Shown one piece after another: positions 38,350 to 46,859 of a DNA stretch of 64,000 nucleotides. The first letter of the stretch is position 1, and every line of letters begins with the position of its first letter. Below the pieces are notes generated by a model. That model saw only the letters and a list, made by a program, of their open reading frames with translations, was not told the DNA's origin and made no database searches. The DNA lies in contig NZ_CP015583.1 in assembly GCF_001941945.1 (NCBI RefSeq), positions 1,043,001 through 1,107,000 of the forward strand, given 5' to 3'. Source of the stretch: Roseomonas gilardii. Lineage in GTDB: Bacteria; Pseudomonadota; Alphaproteobacteria; Acetobacterales; Acetobacteraceae. A program made the position numbers and the translations under genes.

Positions 38350-39663
38350 TTACCGGTTGCCCCCCTGGCCGACGCGGCGGGACACGGCCTCGCCGACGAT
38401 CAGCAGGGCAGGGCCGCCCCGGCTCCAGTCCGGGCCTTGCGCCGCCAGGTCCGGCAGGGTGCCGGTCAGCACGCGCTGGCTGTCCCGCCCGCCATTCTCG
38501 ATCAGCGCCGCCGGGGTGGCGGGGTCCAGCCCCGCGCCCAGCAGCCCGTCCCGGATGCGCGGCAGGGTGACGACCCCCATGTAGATCGCCAGCGTATGGC
38601 CGGGCCGGGCCAGGGCGGCAAAGTCCAGCCCGACATCCCCGTTGCGGGTATGCCCGGTGGCGAGCACCAGGGCCTGGGCACAGTCGCGATGGGTGAGCGG
38701 GATGCCCGCCCCGGCGGCGCAGGCCAGGGCGGCGGTGATGCCGGGCACGGTGGCATGCGGGATGCCGGCGGCGTCCAGCGCCTCCGCCTCCTCGCCGCCA
38801 CGACCGAAGACGAAGGGATCGCCGCCCTTCAGCCGCACCACGCGCTTGCCCTCGCGCGCCAGGGACACCAGCAGCGCGTTGATCCGGTCCTGCGGCACGC
38901 AGTGGTTGGAGCGGGCCTTGCCGACGAAGATGCGCTGCGCGTCGCGCCGGGCGAGGTCCAGCACCTCCTCCGGCACCAGCCGGTCATGCACGATGACATC
39001 GGCCTCCCCCAGCACGCGCAGGGCCCGCAGCGTCAGCAGGTCCGCCGCGCCCGGGCCGGCGCCGACGAGATGCACGAAGCCGCGCGGCGCGGCATCGGCC
39101 TGTTCCAGCGCGGCGGCGACGGCGCTCTCGGCCTCCGTCGTGTGGCCGGCCAGGGCGAGATCGGCCTCCGGTCCGGTCAGCACACGCTCCCAGAAGCGGC
39201 GGCGGGCGCCGGTCTCGGGCAGGGCGCGGCGGGCGCGTTCCTTGAAGCGTTCGGCCAGGGCGCCGAGCCGGGCGAGGCCGGGCGGCAGCACCGTCTCGAT
39301 CCGCTGGCGCAGCAGCCGCGCCAGCACGGGCGCGGCGCCGCCGGTGGAGATGCCGATCGTCACCGGATCGCGGTCCACGATCGCACCGGTGATGAAGGAG
39401 CAGAGTTCCGGCCGGTCCACCACATTGACCGGCAGGCCCCGGGCGCGGGCGGCGTCGGACAGGGCGCGCAGCTCCTCCTCCGGTGCCCCGGCGGCGAAGG
39501 CGGCGGCGCAGCCGTCGAGCAGGCCGGGATGGAAGCGCGCCGCCCGGCGGAACTCGGCCCCGGCGGCGCGGGCGAGGGCCTCCTTGGCCTCCAGCGCCTC
39601 GCCTTCCCCGAGCAGCAGGACCAGCCGGCCGCGGAGATCGAGAAAGGCAGGGAAGTGACGCAT
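38350..39663 (-). CDS. cysG: Siroheme synthase (CysG, multifunctional)
   Basis: A 437-residue enzyme turning uroporphyrinogen III into siroheme, the cofactor of NirA encoded in the same operon. The N-terminal part (residues 1-~200) is the precorrin-2 dehydrogenase/ferrochelatase: PAFLDLRGRLVLLLGEGEAL, VNVVDRPELCSFITGA and ISTGGAAPVLARLLRQRIE. The C-terminal part is the SAM-dependent methyltransferase: GFVHLVGAGPGAADLLTLRA, KARSNHCVPQDRINALL, RLKGGDPFVFGRGGEE and VPGITAALACAAGAGIPLTH. The usual GGG of the NAD site reads GEG. It starts in the nasA stop (TGATG). It is last in the nitrate operon. Confidence 0.95.
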   Translation of the reverse strand: MRHFPAFLDLRGRLVLLLGEGEALEAKEALARAAGAEFRRAARFHPGLLDGCAAAFAAGAPEEELRALSDAARARGLPVNVVDRPELCSFITGAIVDRDPVTIGISTGGAAPVLARLLRQRIETVLPPGLARLGALAERFKERARRALPETGARRRFWERVLTGPEADLALAGHTTEAESAVAAALEQADAAPRGFVHLVGAGPGAADLLTLRALRVLGEADVIVHDRLVPEEVLDLARRDAQRIFVGKARSNHCVPQDRINALLVSLAREGKRVVRLKGGDPFVFGRGGEEAEALDAAGIPHATVPGITAALACAAGAGIPLTHRDCAQALVLATGHTRNGDVGLDFAALARPGHTLAIYMGVVTLPRIRDGLLGAGLDPATPAALIENGGRDSQRVLTGTLPDLAAQGPDWSRGGPALLIVGEAVSRRVGQGGNR

Positions 39664-42299
39664 CAGGCCGGTTCCGGAACAGGACTCTCCGCGGCCGGGG
39701 CTTCCGCCTGGACACGGGCGAGCAGCGCGGCGATCTCGGGGCGGCAGGCGCCGCAATTGGTGCCGGCGCGCGTGGCCTCGCCGACCGCCGCGACGCCACA
39801 GGCCCCGGCGCGGATCGCCCCGCATATAGCGTCCTCCCGCACGCCGTGACAGACGCAGATGGCGGGGGAGGGGGGTGGCCCGCCCACGGGGCGCCCGGCC
39901 AGCAGCGCGGCGCGGCGGGTTTCCGGCACGCCGCCCGCGAGCAGCGAGGCCAGCCAGTCGCGCGGCGGCAGCGCCGCGTCCGGCGCCACGGCGATGGCGG
40001 CGACCAGCCTGTCGTCCTCGATCAGCACGGCGCGGTGCAGCCCGGCGGCGGCATCCTCCAGCAGCATCCATTCCCCCGCTGGCAACAGGGCGCGGAGGCG
40101 CGCGAAGGCCTCGGCCGGGGCTTCCCCGCCCGCCAGCTCGTGCCGCCAGCCGCCCTCGACCGGCGACACGGCGCACCAGGGGGCGAGGTCCGTGCCGTGG
40201 TTCTCCCGCCCGATCAGGAAGCCGTGCCAGGCCGCCGCGAAGGGGCTGGCGCGGAAGGGGACGTGCTTGAGCTCGGGCTGGCCGCTCACCGGGTCGGGCG
40301 TGCCGCCCATGCCGGCATTGACCCGCGCCGCCGGGGCGAAGCGGGCCGTCCAGTGCATCGGCACGAAGCCGCAGCCGGGCTGCATCCCCACATCGAGCTT
40401 CAGCCGCAGCACCGCCGCGCCATGCGGGCTTTCCACCCGCACCAGGCTGCCATCGGGCGCGGGCGCGTCGCCGGGGTTCAGGGTGAGCAGCGGTTCCGGT
40501 GCCTGCGCCATCAGGCGCGGCACGGCGCCGGTGCGGGTCATGGTGTGCCACTGGTCGCGCAGCCGCCCGGTCATCAGGCGCAGCGGGAATTCCGCGGAGA
40601 CGCTCTCGGCCGGGGCGCGGAAAGGCGTGGCCACGAAGCGCAGCCGGTGCGCCAGCGGGTCCTCCGAGCCGAGCAAGCGGGCCGGGGCCGGTCCCTCCAC
40701 CGGGCAGGGCCAGCGGGTCGGCGGCATGGCGTCGTAGCCGGCCTCGTCCAGCGCGGCGAGGGCGGAGATGTCGAAGCGGCGCGTGCCGCCGTTGCCGAGG
40801 CCCGACAGGGTGGCGTGCTCGCGGAAGATGTCCGCCGGCCCTTTCCAGGCGAAGCCGTCATGCCCCAGGCGCTTGGCCACCTCGGCCAGGATCCACCAGT
40901 CCTGCCGCGCCTCGCCGGGCACGGGCAGGAAGCGGCGCTGGCGGCTGATGACGCGCTCGCTGTTGGTGACGGTGCCGTCCTTCTCGCCCCAGGACAAGGC
41001 GGGCAGGCGCACATGCGCCATGTCCAGCGTTTCGGAACGCCAGGAATTCTCCGACACCACCAGGAAGGGGGCGTCGCGCAGGGCGGCGCGCACCGCGTCG
41101 CCGCGCGGTAGGGAAACGGCGGGGTTGGTGCCCATCACCCAGAGCGCGCCGATGCGGCCGGCCCCCAGCGCGTCGAAGAGGTCCACCGCCTTGAGGCCCG
41201 GCTTCGAGGGCAGGGCGGGCGCGCGCCAGTAGTCGCGCAGCAGCGCCACATTCTCCGGCCGGTCCTGGCGCAGATGCGCGGCGAGCATGGTGGCCAGCGC
41301 CCCGACCTCCCGCCCGCCCATCGCGTTGGGCTGGCCGGTGATGCTGAAGGGCCCCATGCCCGGCGCGCCGATGCGGCCGGTGAGGAGATGGCAGTTGATC
41401 AGCGCATTGGCCTTGTCGGTGCCGGCGCTGGACTGGTTCACGCCCTGGCTCCAGAGCGTCACCACCTTCGGGTGCCGCGCGAAGAGGCTGCAGAAGGCGG
41501 CGACCAGGGAGGGGGCGAGGCCGGTGAGATCCGAGGCCCGTGCCGCCACCGGACGCGCCGCCTCCAGGGCCGCGTTCAGCCCCTCCGTGCGCGCGGCGAG
41601 GAAAGCCGCGTCGGCATGGCCGTTGTCGTGCAGATAGACGAGCAGCGCGGCGAAGAGCGCGACATCGCTGCCGGGGCGCAGCGGCAGGTGCAGCGTGGCG
41701 CCCTCGCAGCTCGCGGTGCGGCGAGGGTCGAGCACGATCAGCTTCATTTCCGGCCGCGCGGCGCGGGCGGCGACGAGGCGCTGGTAGAGCACCGGATGGC
41801 ACCAGGCGAGGTTGCTGCCGACCAGCACCACGAGATCGGCGAGTTCCAGGTCCTCGTAGATGCCGGGGACCAGATCCTCGCCGAAGGCGCGGGTATGGGC
41901 GGCCACGGCGCTGGCCATGCAGAGGCGCGAGTTGCTGTCGATATTCGCCGTGCCCAGCACCGCCTTCGCGAGCTTGTTGGCGGCGTAGTAGTCCTCGGTC
42001 AGCAACTGCCCCGAGACATAGAGCGCCGTGCCCTCCGGCCCATGGCTGGCCAGGGCGCGGCGGAAGCCTTCCGCCACCGCGTCCAGCGCGGCGTCCCAGG
42101 AGGCGCGCCTTCCGTTGACCTCGGGATGCAGCAGCCGGTCCGCGAGGCCGATGGTCTCGGCCAGGGCCGAGCCCTTGGAGCAGAGCCGCCCGCCACTCGC
42201 CGGATGCGCCGCATCGCCCGCGACCGGGCTGCCATCCGGCTTCGCGAGCACGCCGCAGCCGACGCCGCAATAGGGGCAGGTGGTGCGGACGGCTTCCAT
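39663..42299 (-). CDS. nasA: Assimilatory nitrate reductase, catalytic subunit
   Basis: An 878-residue cytoplasmic molybdenum (bis-MGD) enzyme reducing nitrate to nitrite. The N-terminal [4Fe-4S] ligands are Cys8, Cys11, Cys15 and Cys40 (CPYCGVGC...RLCSKG). The Mo-pterin core contains DSNSRLCMASAVAAHTRAFG with the putative Mo-ligand Cys, QGVNQSSAGTDKANALINCH and HLLTGRIGAPGMGPFSITGQ. The molybdopterin-dinucleotide-binding domain is at LMTGRLRDQWHTMTRTG. The C-terminus carries a BFD-like [2Fe-2S] module, Cys815-x-Cys817-x31-Cys849-x2-Cys852, typical of NasA forms fed by NAD(P)H flavoproteins. It lies between cysG and the CysJ-like gene. Confidence 0.95.
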   Translation of the reverse strand: MEAVRTTCPYCGVGCGVLAKPDGSPVAGDAAHPASGGRLCSKGSALAETIGLADRLLHPEVNGRRASWDAALDAVAEGFRRALASHGPEGTALYVSGQLLTEDYYAANKLAKAVLGTANIDSNSRLCMASAVAAHTRAFGEDLVPGIYEDLELADLVVLVGSNLAWCHPVLYQRLVAARAARPEMKLIVLDPRRTASCEGATLHLPLRPGSDVALFAALLVYLHDNGHADAAFLAARTEGLNAALEAARPVAARASDLTGLAPSLVAAFCSLFARHPKVVTLWSQGVNQSSAGTDKANALINCHLLTGRIGAPGMGPFSITGQPNAMGGREVGALATMLAAHLRQDRPENVALLRDYWRAPALPSKPGLKAVDLFDALGAGRIGALWVMGTNPAVSLPRGDAVRAALRDAPFLVVSENSWRSETLDMAHVRLPALSWGEKDGTVTNSERVISRQRRFLPVPGEARQDWWILAEVAKRLGHDGFAWKGPADIFREHATLSGLGNGGTRRFDISALAALDEAGYDAMPPTRWPCPVEGPAPARLLGSEDPLAHRLRFVATPFRAPAESVSAEFPLRLMTGRLRDQWHTMTRTGAVPRLMAQAPEPLLTLNPGDAPAPDGSLVRVESPHGAAVLRLKLDVGMQPGCGFVPMHWTARFAPAARVNAGMGGTPDPVSGQPELKHVPFRASPFAAAWHGFLIGRENHGTDLAPWCAVSPVEGGWRHELAGGEAPAEAFARLRALLPAGEWMLLEDAAAGLHRAVLIEDDRLVAAIAVAPDAALPPRDWLASLLAGGVPETRRAALLAGRPVGGPPPSPAICVCHGVREDAICGAIRAGACGVAAVGEATRAGTNCGACRPEIAALLARVQAEAPAAESPVPEPA

Positions 42300-42300
42300 C

Positions 42301-43920
42301 TCAGTACACGTCCCGCAGGTAGCGGCCCTGGCGCGCCAGCGCGACGATCCAGTCGCGCGCCGCATCGGCATCCATGCCGCCCTGCGACATGGCGACCTCG
42401 CGCAGCGCCGTGTCCACGTCCTTGGCCATGCGAGCGGCGTCGCCGCAGATGTAGAAGCGGCCGCCCTCCTGCAGCCAGCGCCAGAGATCGGCGCCCTGCT
42501 CCCGCATTCGGTCCTGCACGTAGACCTTGCGCTTCTGGTCGCGCGACCAGGCGAGGGAGAGCCGCTCCAGCGTGCCGTCCCGCTGCCAGGCCTCGATCTC
42601 CTCACGGAAAAGGAAGTCGCTGGCCTCGTGCTGGTCGCCGAAGAAGAGCCAGGTGCGGCCCTTGAGCCCCTGCGCCGCGCGGTGCTGCAGGAAGGCGCGG
42701 AAGGGCGCGATGCCGGTGCCGGGGCCGCACATGATCACGGGGATGGCGGGGTCGTCCGGCAGGCGGAAATGGCTTTCCTGCATATGCGCCGGGAGCGGCA
42801 CGCATTCGGGCAGCACGCGCTCGATGTCGTGCGGCTCGGCATGGGCGCCGCCCTCGGCGAGCGGCAGGGCACGGAAGCCCAGATGCGCCGAAGCCACGCC
42901 GTCGCGCACCCGCCCGCGGCGCGGCGCGCGCACCACGCTGACGCAGAGCTCCACGCGGCCCGGCACGGCGAGCGGCGAGGAGGCGATGGAATAGAGCCGC
43001 GGCTTCAGCCCCGGCAGCGAGGCGGCGAGGTCGGCCAGCGGCGGGCGGGCGGAGGGGAAGTGCTCCAGCAGGTCCAGCAGGTCGGCATCGGCGGGCCCGG
43101 CGCCATCCTCGCCCTCCGCCAGCCGGCGCAGCGTGGCGGCCTCGCCCGGCTCCTTCGCCGCGCCGGCCAGCAGGTCCAGCGTGCGGTCGAGCGGGCGGGC
43201 GATGGCGAGGTGCAGCGAGAAGGCCTCGCGCAGCGGGCGGCTCTCGCCATCCGGGCAGGGCACGGCTTCCTCGCCCGTGGCGCCGAGCGCGGCGATGCTG
43301 GCCTCGACCAGCGCCGGATCGTTGGGCGCCAGCAGGCCGAGGCTGTCGCCGGGCAGGTAGTGCAGCCCGCTGCCCTCCAGCTCCAGCACCACGTTGCGCA
43401 CATCCTTGGCCGAGCCCGGGCCGGTGAGGCGGCGCGAGGCGCGCAGGCGGATCGGCACCAGCGCCGGTCCCTTTGCCCCCGGGGATGGCTTCGCGGCTTT
43501 CGGCGCGGCGGCGGGGGCCTCGGCCAGCAGCGCCTTCAGCATCTTCTGCGTCGCCTTGCCGCCGGGCACGCAGAGGCCGAGCGAGGCTTCCTCGCCCCCG
43601 GCCAGCGCCTCCGCATAGGTCTGGCAGACATAGCCGCACTGGCCGCAATCGAGCTGCGCCATGGCCGCCATCAGGCGGCGCGGCTGCGGCCTGCCCTCGG
43701 CGAGCTTCAGCCGCTCCTCCATCCCCAGCGCCGGGTCGTGCCAGGGGAAGTCCTCTTCCTCCTGCGGCGCGGGCTGGGACATGTTCTCCGCCGCCCCGCC
43801 ATAAAGGCCGGCGAGGAAGCCGTTCAGCCAGGCGCGCTGGACGGGGCTGAAGGGCGCGCTGTCGGGGATCAGCGGCACCGGGGCGGGCTGGCCGAAGCTC
43901 TGGGGAAGAAGGGCGTTCAT
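42301..43920 (-). CDS. CysJ-like flavoprotein reductase without flavodoxin domain
   Basis: A 539-residue FAD/NADPH reductase of the sulfite reductase alpha-subunit/CPR family. It has the FAD-binding RLYSIASSP (near 305), the NADPH-binding CGPGTGIAPFRAFLQHRAA and the C-terminal IVALARQGRYLRDVY. The FMN (flavodoxin) domain of CysJ is missing. In its place the N-terminus carries a helix FSPVQRAWLNGFLAGL (24-39) and a four-Cys motif at Cys92, Cys95, Cys99 and Cys117 (CGQCGYVC...CVPGG), probably an Fe-S cluster site. By context it should supply electrons to NirA and/or NasA. It overlaps the nirA stop by 4 bp. Confidence 0.87.
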   Translation of the reverse strand: MNALLPQSFGQPAPVPLIPDSAPFSPVQRAWLNGFLAGLYGGAAENMSQPAPQEEEDFPWHDPALGMEERLKLAEGRPQPRRLMAAMAQLDCGQCGYVCQTYAEALAGGEEASLGLCVPGGKATQKMLKALLAEAPAAAPKAAKPSPGAKGPALVPIRLRASRRLTGPGSAKDVRNVVLELEGSGLHYLPGDSLGLLAPNDPALVEASIAALGATGEEAVPCPDGESRPLREAFSLHLAIARPLDRTLDLLAGAAKEPGEAATLRRLAEGEDGAGPADADLLDLLEHFPSARPPLADLAASLPGLKPRLYSIASSPLAVPGRVELCVSVVRAPRRGRVRDGVASAHLGFRALPLAEGGAHAEPHDIERVLPECVPLPAHMQESHFRLPDDPAIPVIMCGPGTGIAPFRAFLQHRAAQGLKGRTWLFFGDQHEASDFLFREEIEAWQRDGTLERLSLAWSRDQKRKVYVQDRMREQGADLWRWLQEGGRFYICGDAARMAKDVDTALREVAMSQGGMDADAARDWIVALARQGRYLRDVY

Positions 43921-45647
43921 GCGGCGCTCTCCAGCAGGCAGGCCTCGGCGATGGCGCGCAGCGCGGCCTCGTCATGCCGGGCGGCGAAATCGTGGAAGGA
44001 GGCTTCGGGGTCCTCCTCGGCCCAGGCGCGCAGCAGGTTCAGCACCATCGGGCCGAGCTCGTCATGCGCGACCTTGGGGCGGATCAGCCGGCCGATGCGC
44101 TGCTGCGACCCGGCGCCGCCGCCGACATGCAGGTCATAGCCCTCGACCTCCTCCTCGCCGCGTTCCACCTTGGCGCCGATCAGGCCGATATCGCCGATAT
44201 AGTGCTGGGCGCAGGAGTTGTGGCAGCCGGTGAGGTGGATGTTCACCGGCTGCGGCACGGTGATGCGGGCATCGAGATAGTCCGTCAGCGCCGCGCCGTG
44301 CTGCTTGGTGTGCGCGGCCGCGAACTTGCATCCCGCCGCGCCGGTGCAGGCGACGAGGCCGCCGCGGATATGGCTCGCCTCCCAGCCCAGGCCGAGCGCC
44401 GCGATTTCCGCCTGCACCTGCGGCATCGCCTCGCGCGGGATGTCGATGATCAGGATGTTCTGCCAGGGCGTCAGGCGCAGGTTGCCGGAGCCGTGGCGGT
44501 CGGCGATCGCGGCGATCCCGCGCATCCGCTCCGCCGTCACGCGGGCCATGGGCAGGGTCAGGCCGATATACTGCAGACCCTCCTGCCGCTGGTCGTGCAC
44601 GCCGAGATGGCCGTGCTTCTCCTGTGCGGAGAAGTCCACGATGTTCTCCGCCCGGCGCAGGGGCGCGCCGAGCTGCTTCTCGACCTCGGCGACGAACTTC
44701 TCGAAGCCCCAGGCGTCGAGCACGTATTTCAACCGCGCCTTCTTGCGGTCGGTGCGGTCGCCGCTGGCGACGAAGACGCGCAGGATGGCGTCGGAGACCT
44801 TCACCGCATCGCCGGGCGGCAGCACCACGCCGGTGTCGCGGGCGAAGTCCTTGTGTCCGGTGATGCCGCCCAGAGCCAGGCGGAACAGCGGCTCGCCTTC
44901 CACCCGCACGGCGGTGAAGGCGACATCCGCCGTGTCCTCCAGCACGGGGATGCGCCCGCCGCCGTCGAAGGAGATGTTGAATTTGCGCGGCAGGCCGAAC
45001 AGGTCGCGCGTGTGCAGGATGTGGACGTGCAGCGCCCGTACCATCGGACGGACATCGATGATCTCGTGCGGGTCGATCCCCGCCGTGGGGGTGGCGGAGA
45101 TGTTGCGGACATTGTCCGCCCCCGTACCCTTGGGCAGGATGCCGATCTCGCCCAGGCGCTCGATCACCTCCGGCCCCTTGGCCGCCGGGATCATGCGGAT
45201 CTGCAGGTTGCAGCGGTTGGTGACGTCCGTGTAGCCGCCGCCGCATTCCTCGGCGATCGCGGCGATGCCGCGGAACTGGTGCGTGGTGATGTAGCCGCCC
45301 GGGATGCGCAGCCGGCACATGAAGGCATCCTGCGTCGGCCCCACGAAGAAGAGCCCGTGCCAGCGGGTCAGCAGGTTGTCCACGCCGTGCGGGAACTTGC
45401 CCTGCTCCGCGCGCGCCACGACCTCGTCCCAGCGGTCCAGCGGGTGCTTCTCGCGCTTGGCCTTCTCCTCGGCCGTCAGCTTGCCGCCCCGGGCGAGGGC
45501 GGCATCCTGGGCCGCGCGCATCGCATCGGCGGGCGCATTGCCGCCGGCACCGCCGCCCGCGGGGGCGAGGCTGCCGCGCCGGGCCTCGACGCCCGCCATG
45601 AAACCCTTGAGGTAGTTCTGCTGCTCGTCGCTGAACTGCTCGTTCAT
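43917..45647 (-). CDS. nirA: NirA-type siroheme nitrite reductase
   Basis: A 576-residue siroheme/[4Fe-4S] enzyme reducing nitrite to ammonium with six electrons. Two ferredoxin-like half-domains (RLRIPGGYITTHQFRGIAAI; LTLPMARVTAERMRGIAAIA) are followed by siroheme-binding segments. The four cluster/siroheme cysteines are Cys434, Cys440, Cys475 and Cys479 (C-x5-C-x34-C-x3-C; TGCHNSCAQHYIGDIGLIG). The N-terminus FSDEQQNYLKGFMAGVEARR resembles the N-terminal helix of the neighbouring CysJ-like protein. A sulfite reductase role is less likely given the nas operon. Confidence 0.93.
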   Translation of the reverse strand: MNEQFSDEQQNYLKGFMAGVEARRGSLAPAGGGAGGNAPADAMRAAQDAALARGGKLTAEEKAKREKHPLDRWDEVVARAEQGKFPHGVDNLLTRWHGLFFVGPTQDAFMCRLRIPGGYITTHQFRGIAAIAEECGGGYTDVTNRCNLQIRMIPAAKGPEVIERLGEIGILPKGTGADNVRNISATPTAGIDPHEIIDVRPMVRALHVHILHTRDLFGLPRKFNISFDGGGRIPVLEDTADVAFTAVRVEGEPLFRLALGGITGHKDFARDTGVVLPPGDAVKVSDAILRVFVASGDRTDRKKARLKYVLDAWGFEKFVAEVEKQLGAPLRRAENIVDFSAQEKHGHLGVHDQRQEGLQYIGLTLPMARVTAERMRGIAAIADRHGSGNLRLTPWQNILIIDIPREAMPQVQAEIAALGLGWEASHIRGGLVACTGAAGCKFAAAHTKQHGAALTDYLDARITVPQPVNIHLTGCHNSCAQHYIGDIGLIGAKVERGEEEVEGYDLHVGGGAGSQQRIGRLIRPKVAHDELGPMVLNLLRAWAEEDPEASFHDFAARHDEAALRAIAEACLLESAA

Positions 45648-46846
45648 GCCGCGTGCTCCAGGTAGTCCGGGCCCAGCACCAGACCCGCGCGGTCCGGCCC
45701 CACGGGCCGCCCGCTGACGATGAGGTCGAGATAGAAGGCGGAATCCCCGGCATCGCCGTAGAGCACGGCGCCGACGAGGCGGCCGTCGCGCAGCCAGAGG
45801 CGGCGGAAATGGCCGGAGACGGGGTCGTTGAAGGTGATGGCCTCGGCATCGGGTGGCGCGATCTGCCCGCCTGACCAGACCGCGACGCCGGAGACCTTCA
45901 GCGCCGCCGCGTCGGGGCGGGGCGCATAGGCACCGGCCTCGCCCGCGATGGCTGCCGCCGCCGTCTCCGCCATGGCGAGCGCGGGCGCGACCAGGCCGAC
46001 CACGGCGCCGTTGTGCTCGGCGCATTCGCCCACGGCATGGATCGCCGGGTCCTCGGTCCGCATCGTGTCGTCCACCAGGATGGCGCGGTTGACCGGCAGG
46101 CCGGCGGCGGCGGCGAGCGAGGGATCGGGCCTGACGCCGACCGCCAGCACCACGATCTCCGCCGGGATCAGCCTGCCATCGGCGAGGCGCAGGCCCGTGG
46201 CCCGGTCCTCCCCCTCGATCGCCGCGGTGGCGGCGGGCATGGCGAAGTCGATGCCGCCCCGGCGCAGCCAGCCGGTCAGCAGCCCGCCCGCCGTGGCGTC
46301 GAGCTGCCGTTCCATCGGCCAGCCCAGCGGATGCACCACCGTGACCTTCAGCCCTTGGCGGGCGAGGCAGTCGGCGGCCTCCAGCCCCAGCAGTCCGCCG
46401 CCAACCACGGCGGCATGGCGCGCGCCGCCACGGGCGAGGCGCAGCATGGCCTGCACGTCGTCCATGGTGCGGTAAAGGAAGACGCCGGGCAGGCCGGCAC
46501 CCGGCAGGGGCAGGCGCACGGCGCGCGAGCCGGTGGCGAGGACCAGCCGGTCATAGCCGATGCGCTCGCCCTTCCCGGTCACGACCTCCCGCGCCGCGCG
46601 GTCGATGGCGGCGATGCGCGTGCCGGGGCGGAAGCGGATGCCGAGATCGCGCAGACGCTCCCGCGGATGGGTGATCAGCGCCGGCGGCTCGTCCTTGCCC
46701 GACAGCACGCGGCCCAGCGCCACGCGGTCATAGGGCAGGGCACGCTCCTCGCCGATCAGCGTCACCTCGGCCCCGGGCAGGCGCTGCGCCACCCGTTCCG
46801 CCACCCGGGCGCCCGCCGGCCCGGCCCCGATCACGACGACCCGCAT
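45644..46846 (-). CDS. NAD(P)/FAD-dependent oxidoreductase of the nitrate operon
   Basis: A 400-residue flavoprotein of the two-dinucleotide-binding-domain class, resembling the N-terminal part of NirB and rubredoxin/ferredoxin reductases. FAD site: MRVVVIGAGPAGARVAERV; NAD(P) site: HAAVVGGGLLGLEAADCLAR; second FAD motif: AIHAVGECAEH. It lacks the Fe-S and siroheme regions of NirB. It may reduce NirA or the Fe-S module of NasA with NAD(P)H. It is coupled to nirA by a 4-bp overlap and follows nrtD after 13 bp. Confidence 0.87.
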   Translation of the reverse strand: MRVVVIGAGPAGARVAERVAQRLPGAEVTLIGEERALPYDRVALGRVLSGKDEPPALITHPRERLRDLGIRFRPGTRIAAIDRAAREVVTGKGERIGYDRLVLATGSRAVRLPLPGAGLPGVFLYRTMDDVQAMLRLARGGARHAAVVGGGLLGLEAADCLARQGLKVTVVHPLGWPMERQLDATAGGLLTGWLRRGGIDFAMPAATAAIEGEDRATGLRLADGRLIPAEIVVLAVGVRPDPSLAAAAGLPVNRAILVDDTMRTEDPAIHAVGECAEHNGAVVGLVAPALAMAETAAAAIAGEAGAYAPRPDAAALKVSGVAVWSGGQIAPPDAEAITFNDPVSGHFRRLWLRDGRLVGAVLYGDAGDSAFYLDLIVSGRPVGPDRAGLVLGPDYLEHAA

Positions 46847-46859
46847 CGCCCCGTTTCCC

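Noticed and set aside
38024-38584. Several 130-200 codon frames crossing the inverted-repeat element on both strands
   Set aside because: They exist because the element is GC-rich and symmetric. No ribosome binding sites or protein families are visible, and one runs into cysG.
42301-43920. Sulfite reductase (cysJI) instead of nitrite reductase
   Set aside because: The genes are embedded between nrtABD and nasA under NasT-NasS, with no cysH/cysD/cysN nearby. Nitrite reduction is the simpler reading, although cross-activity is possible.
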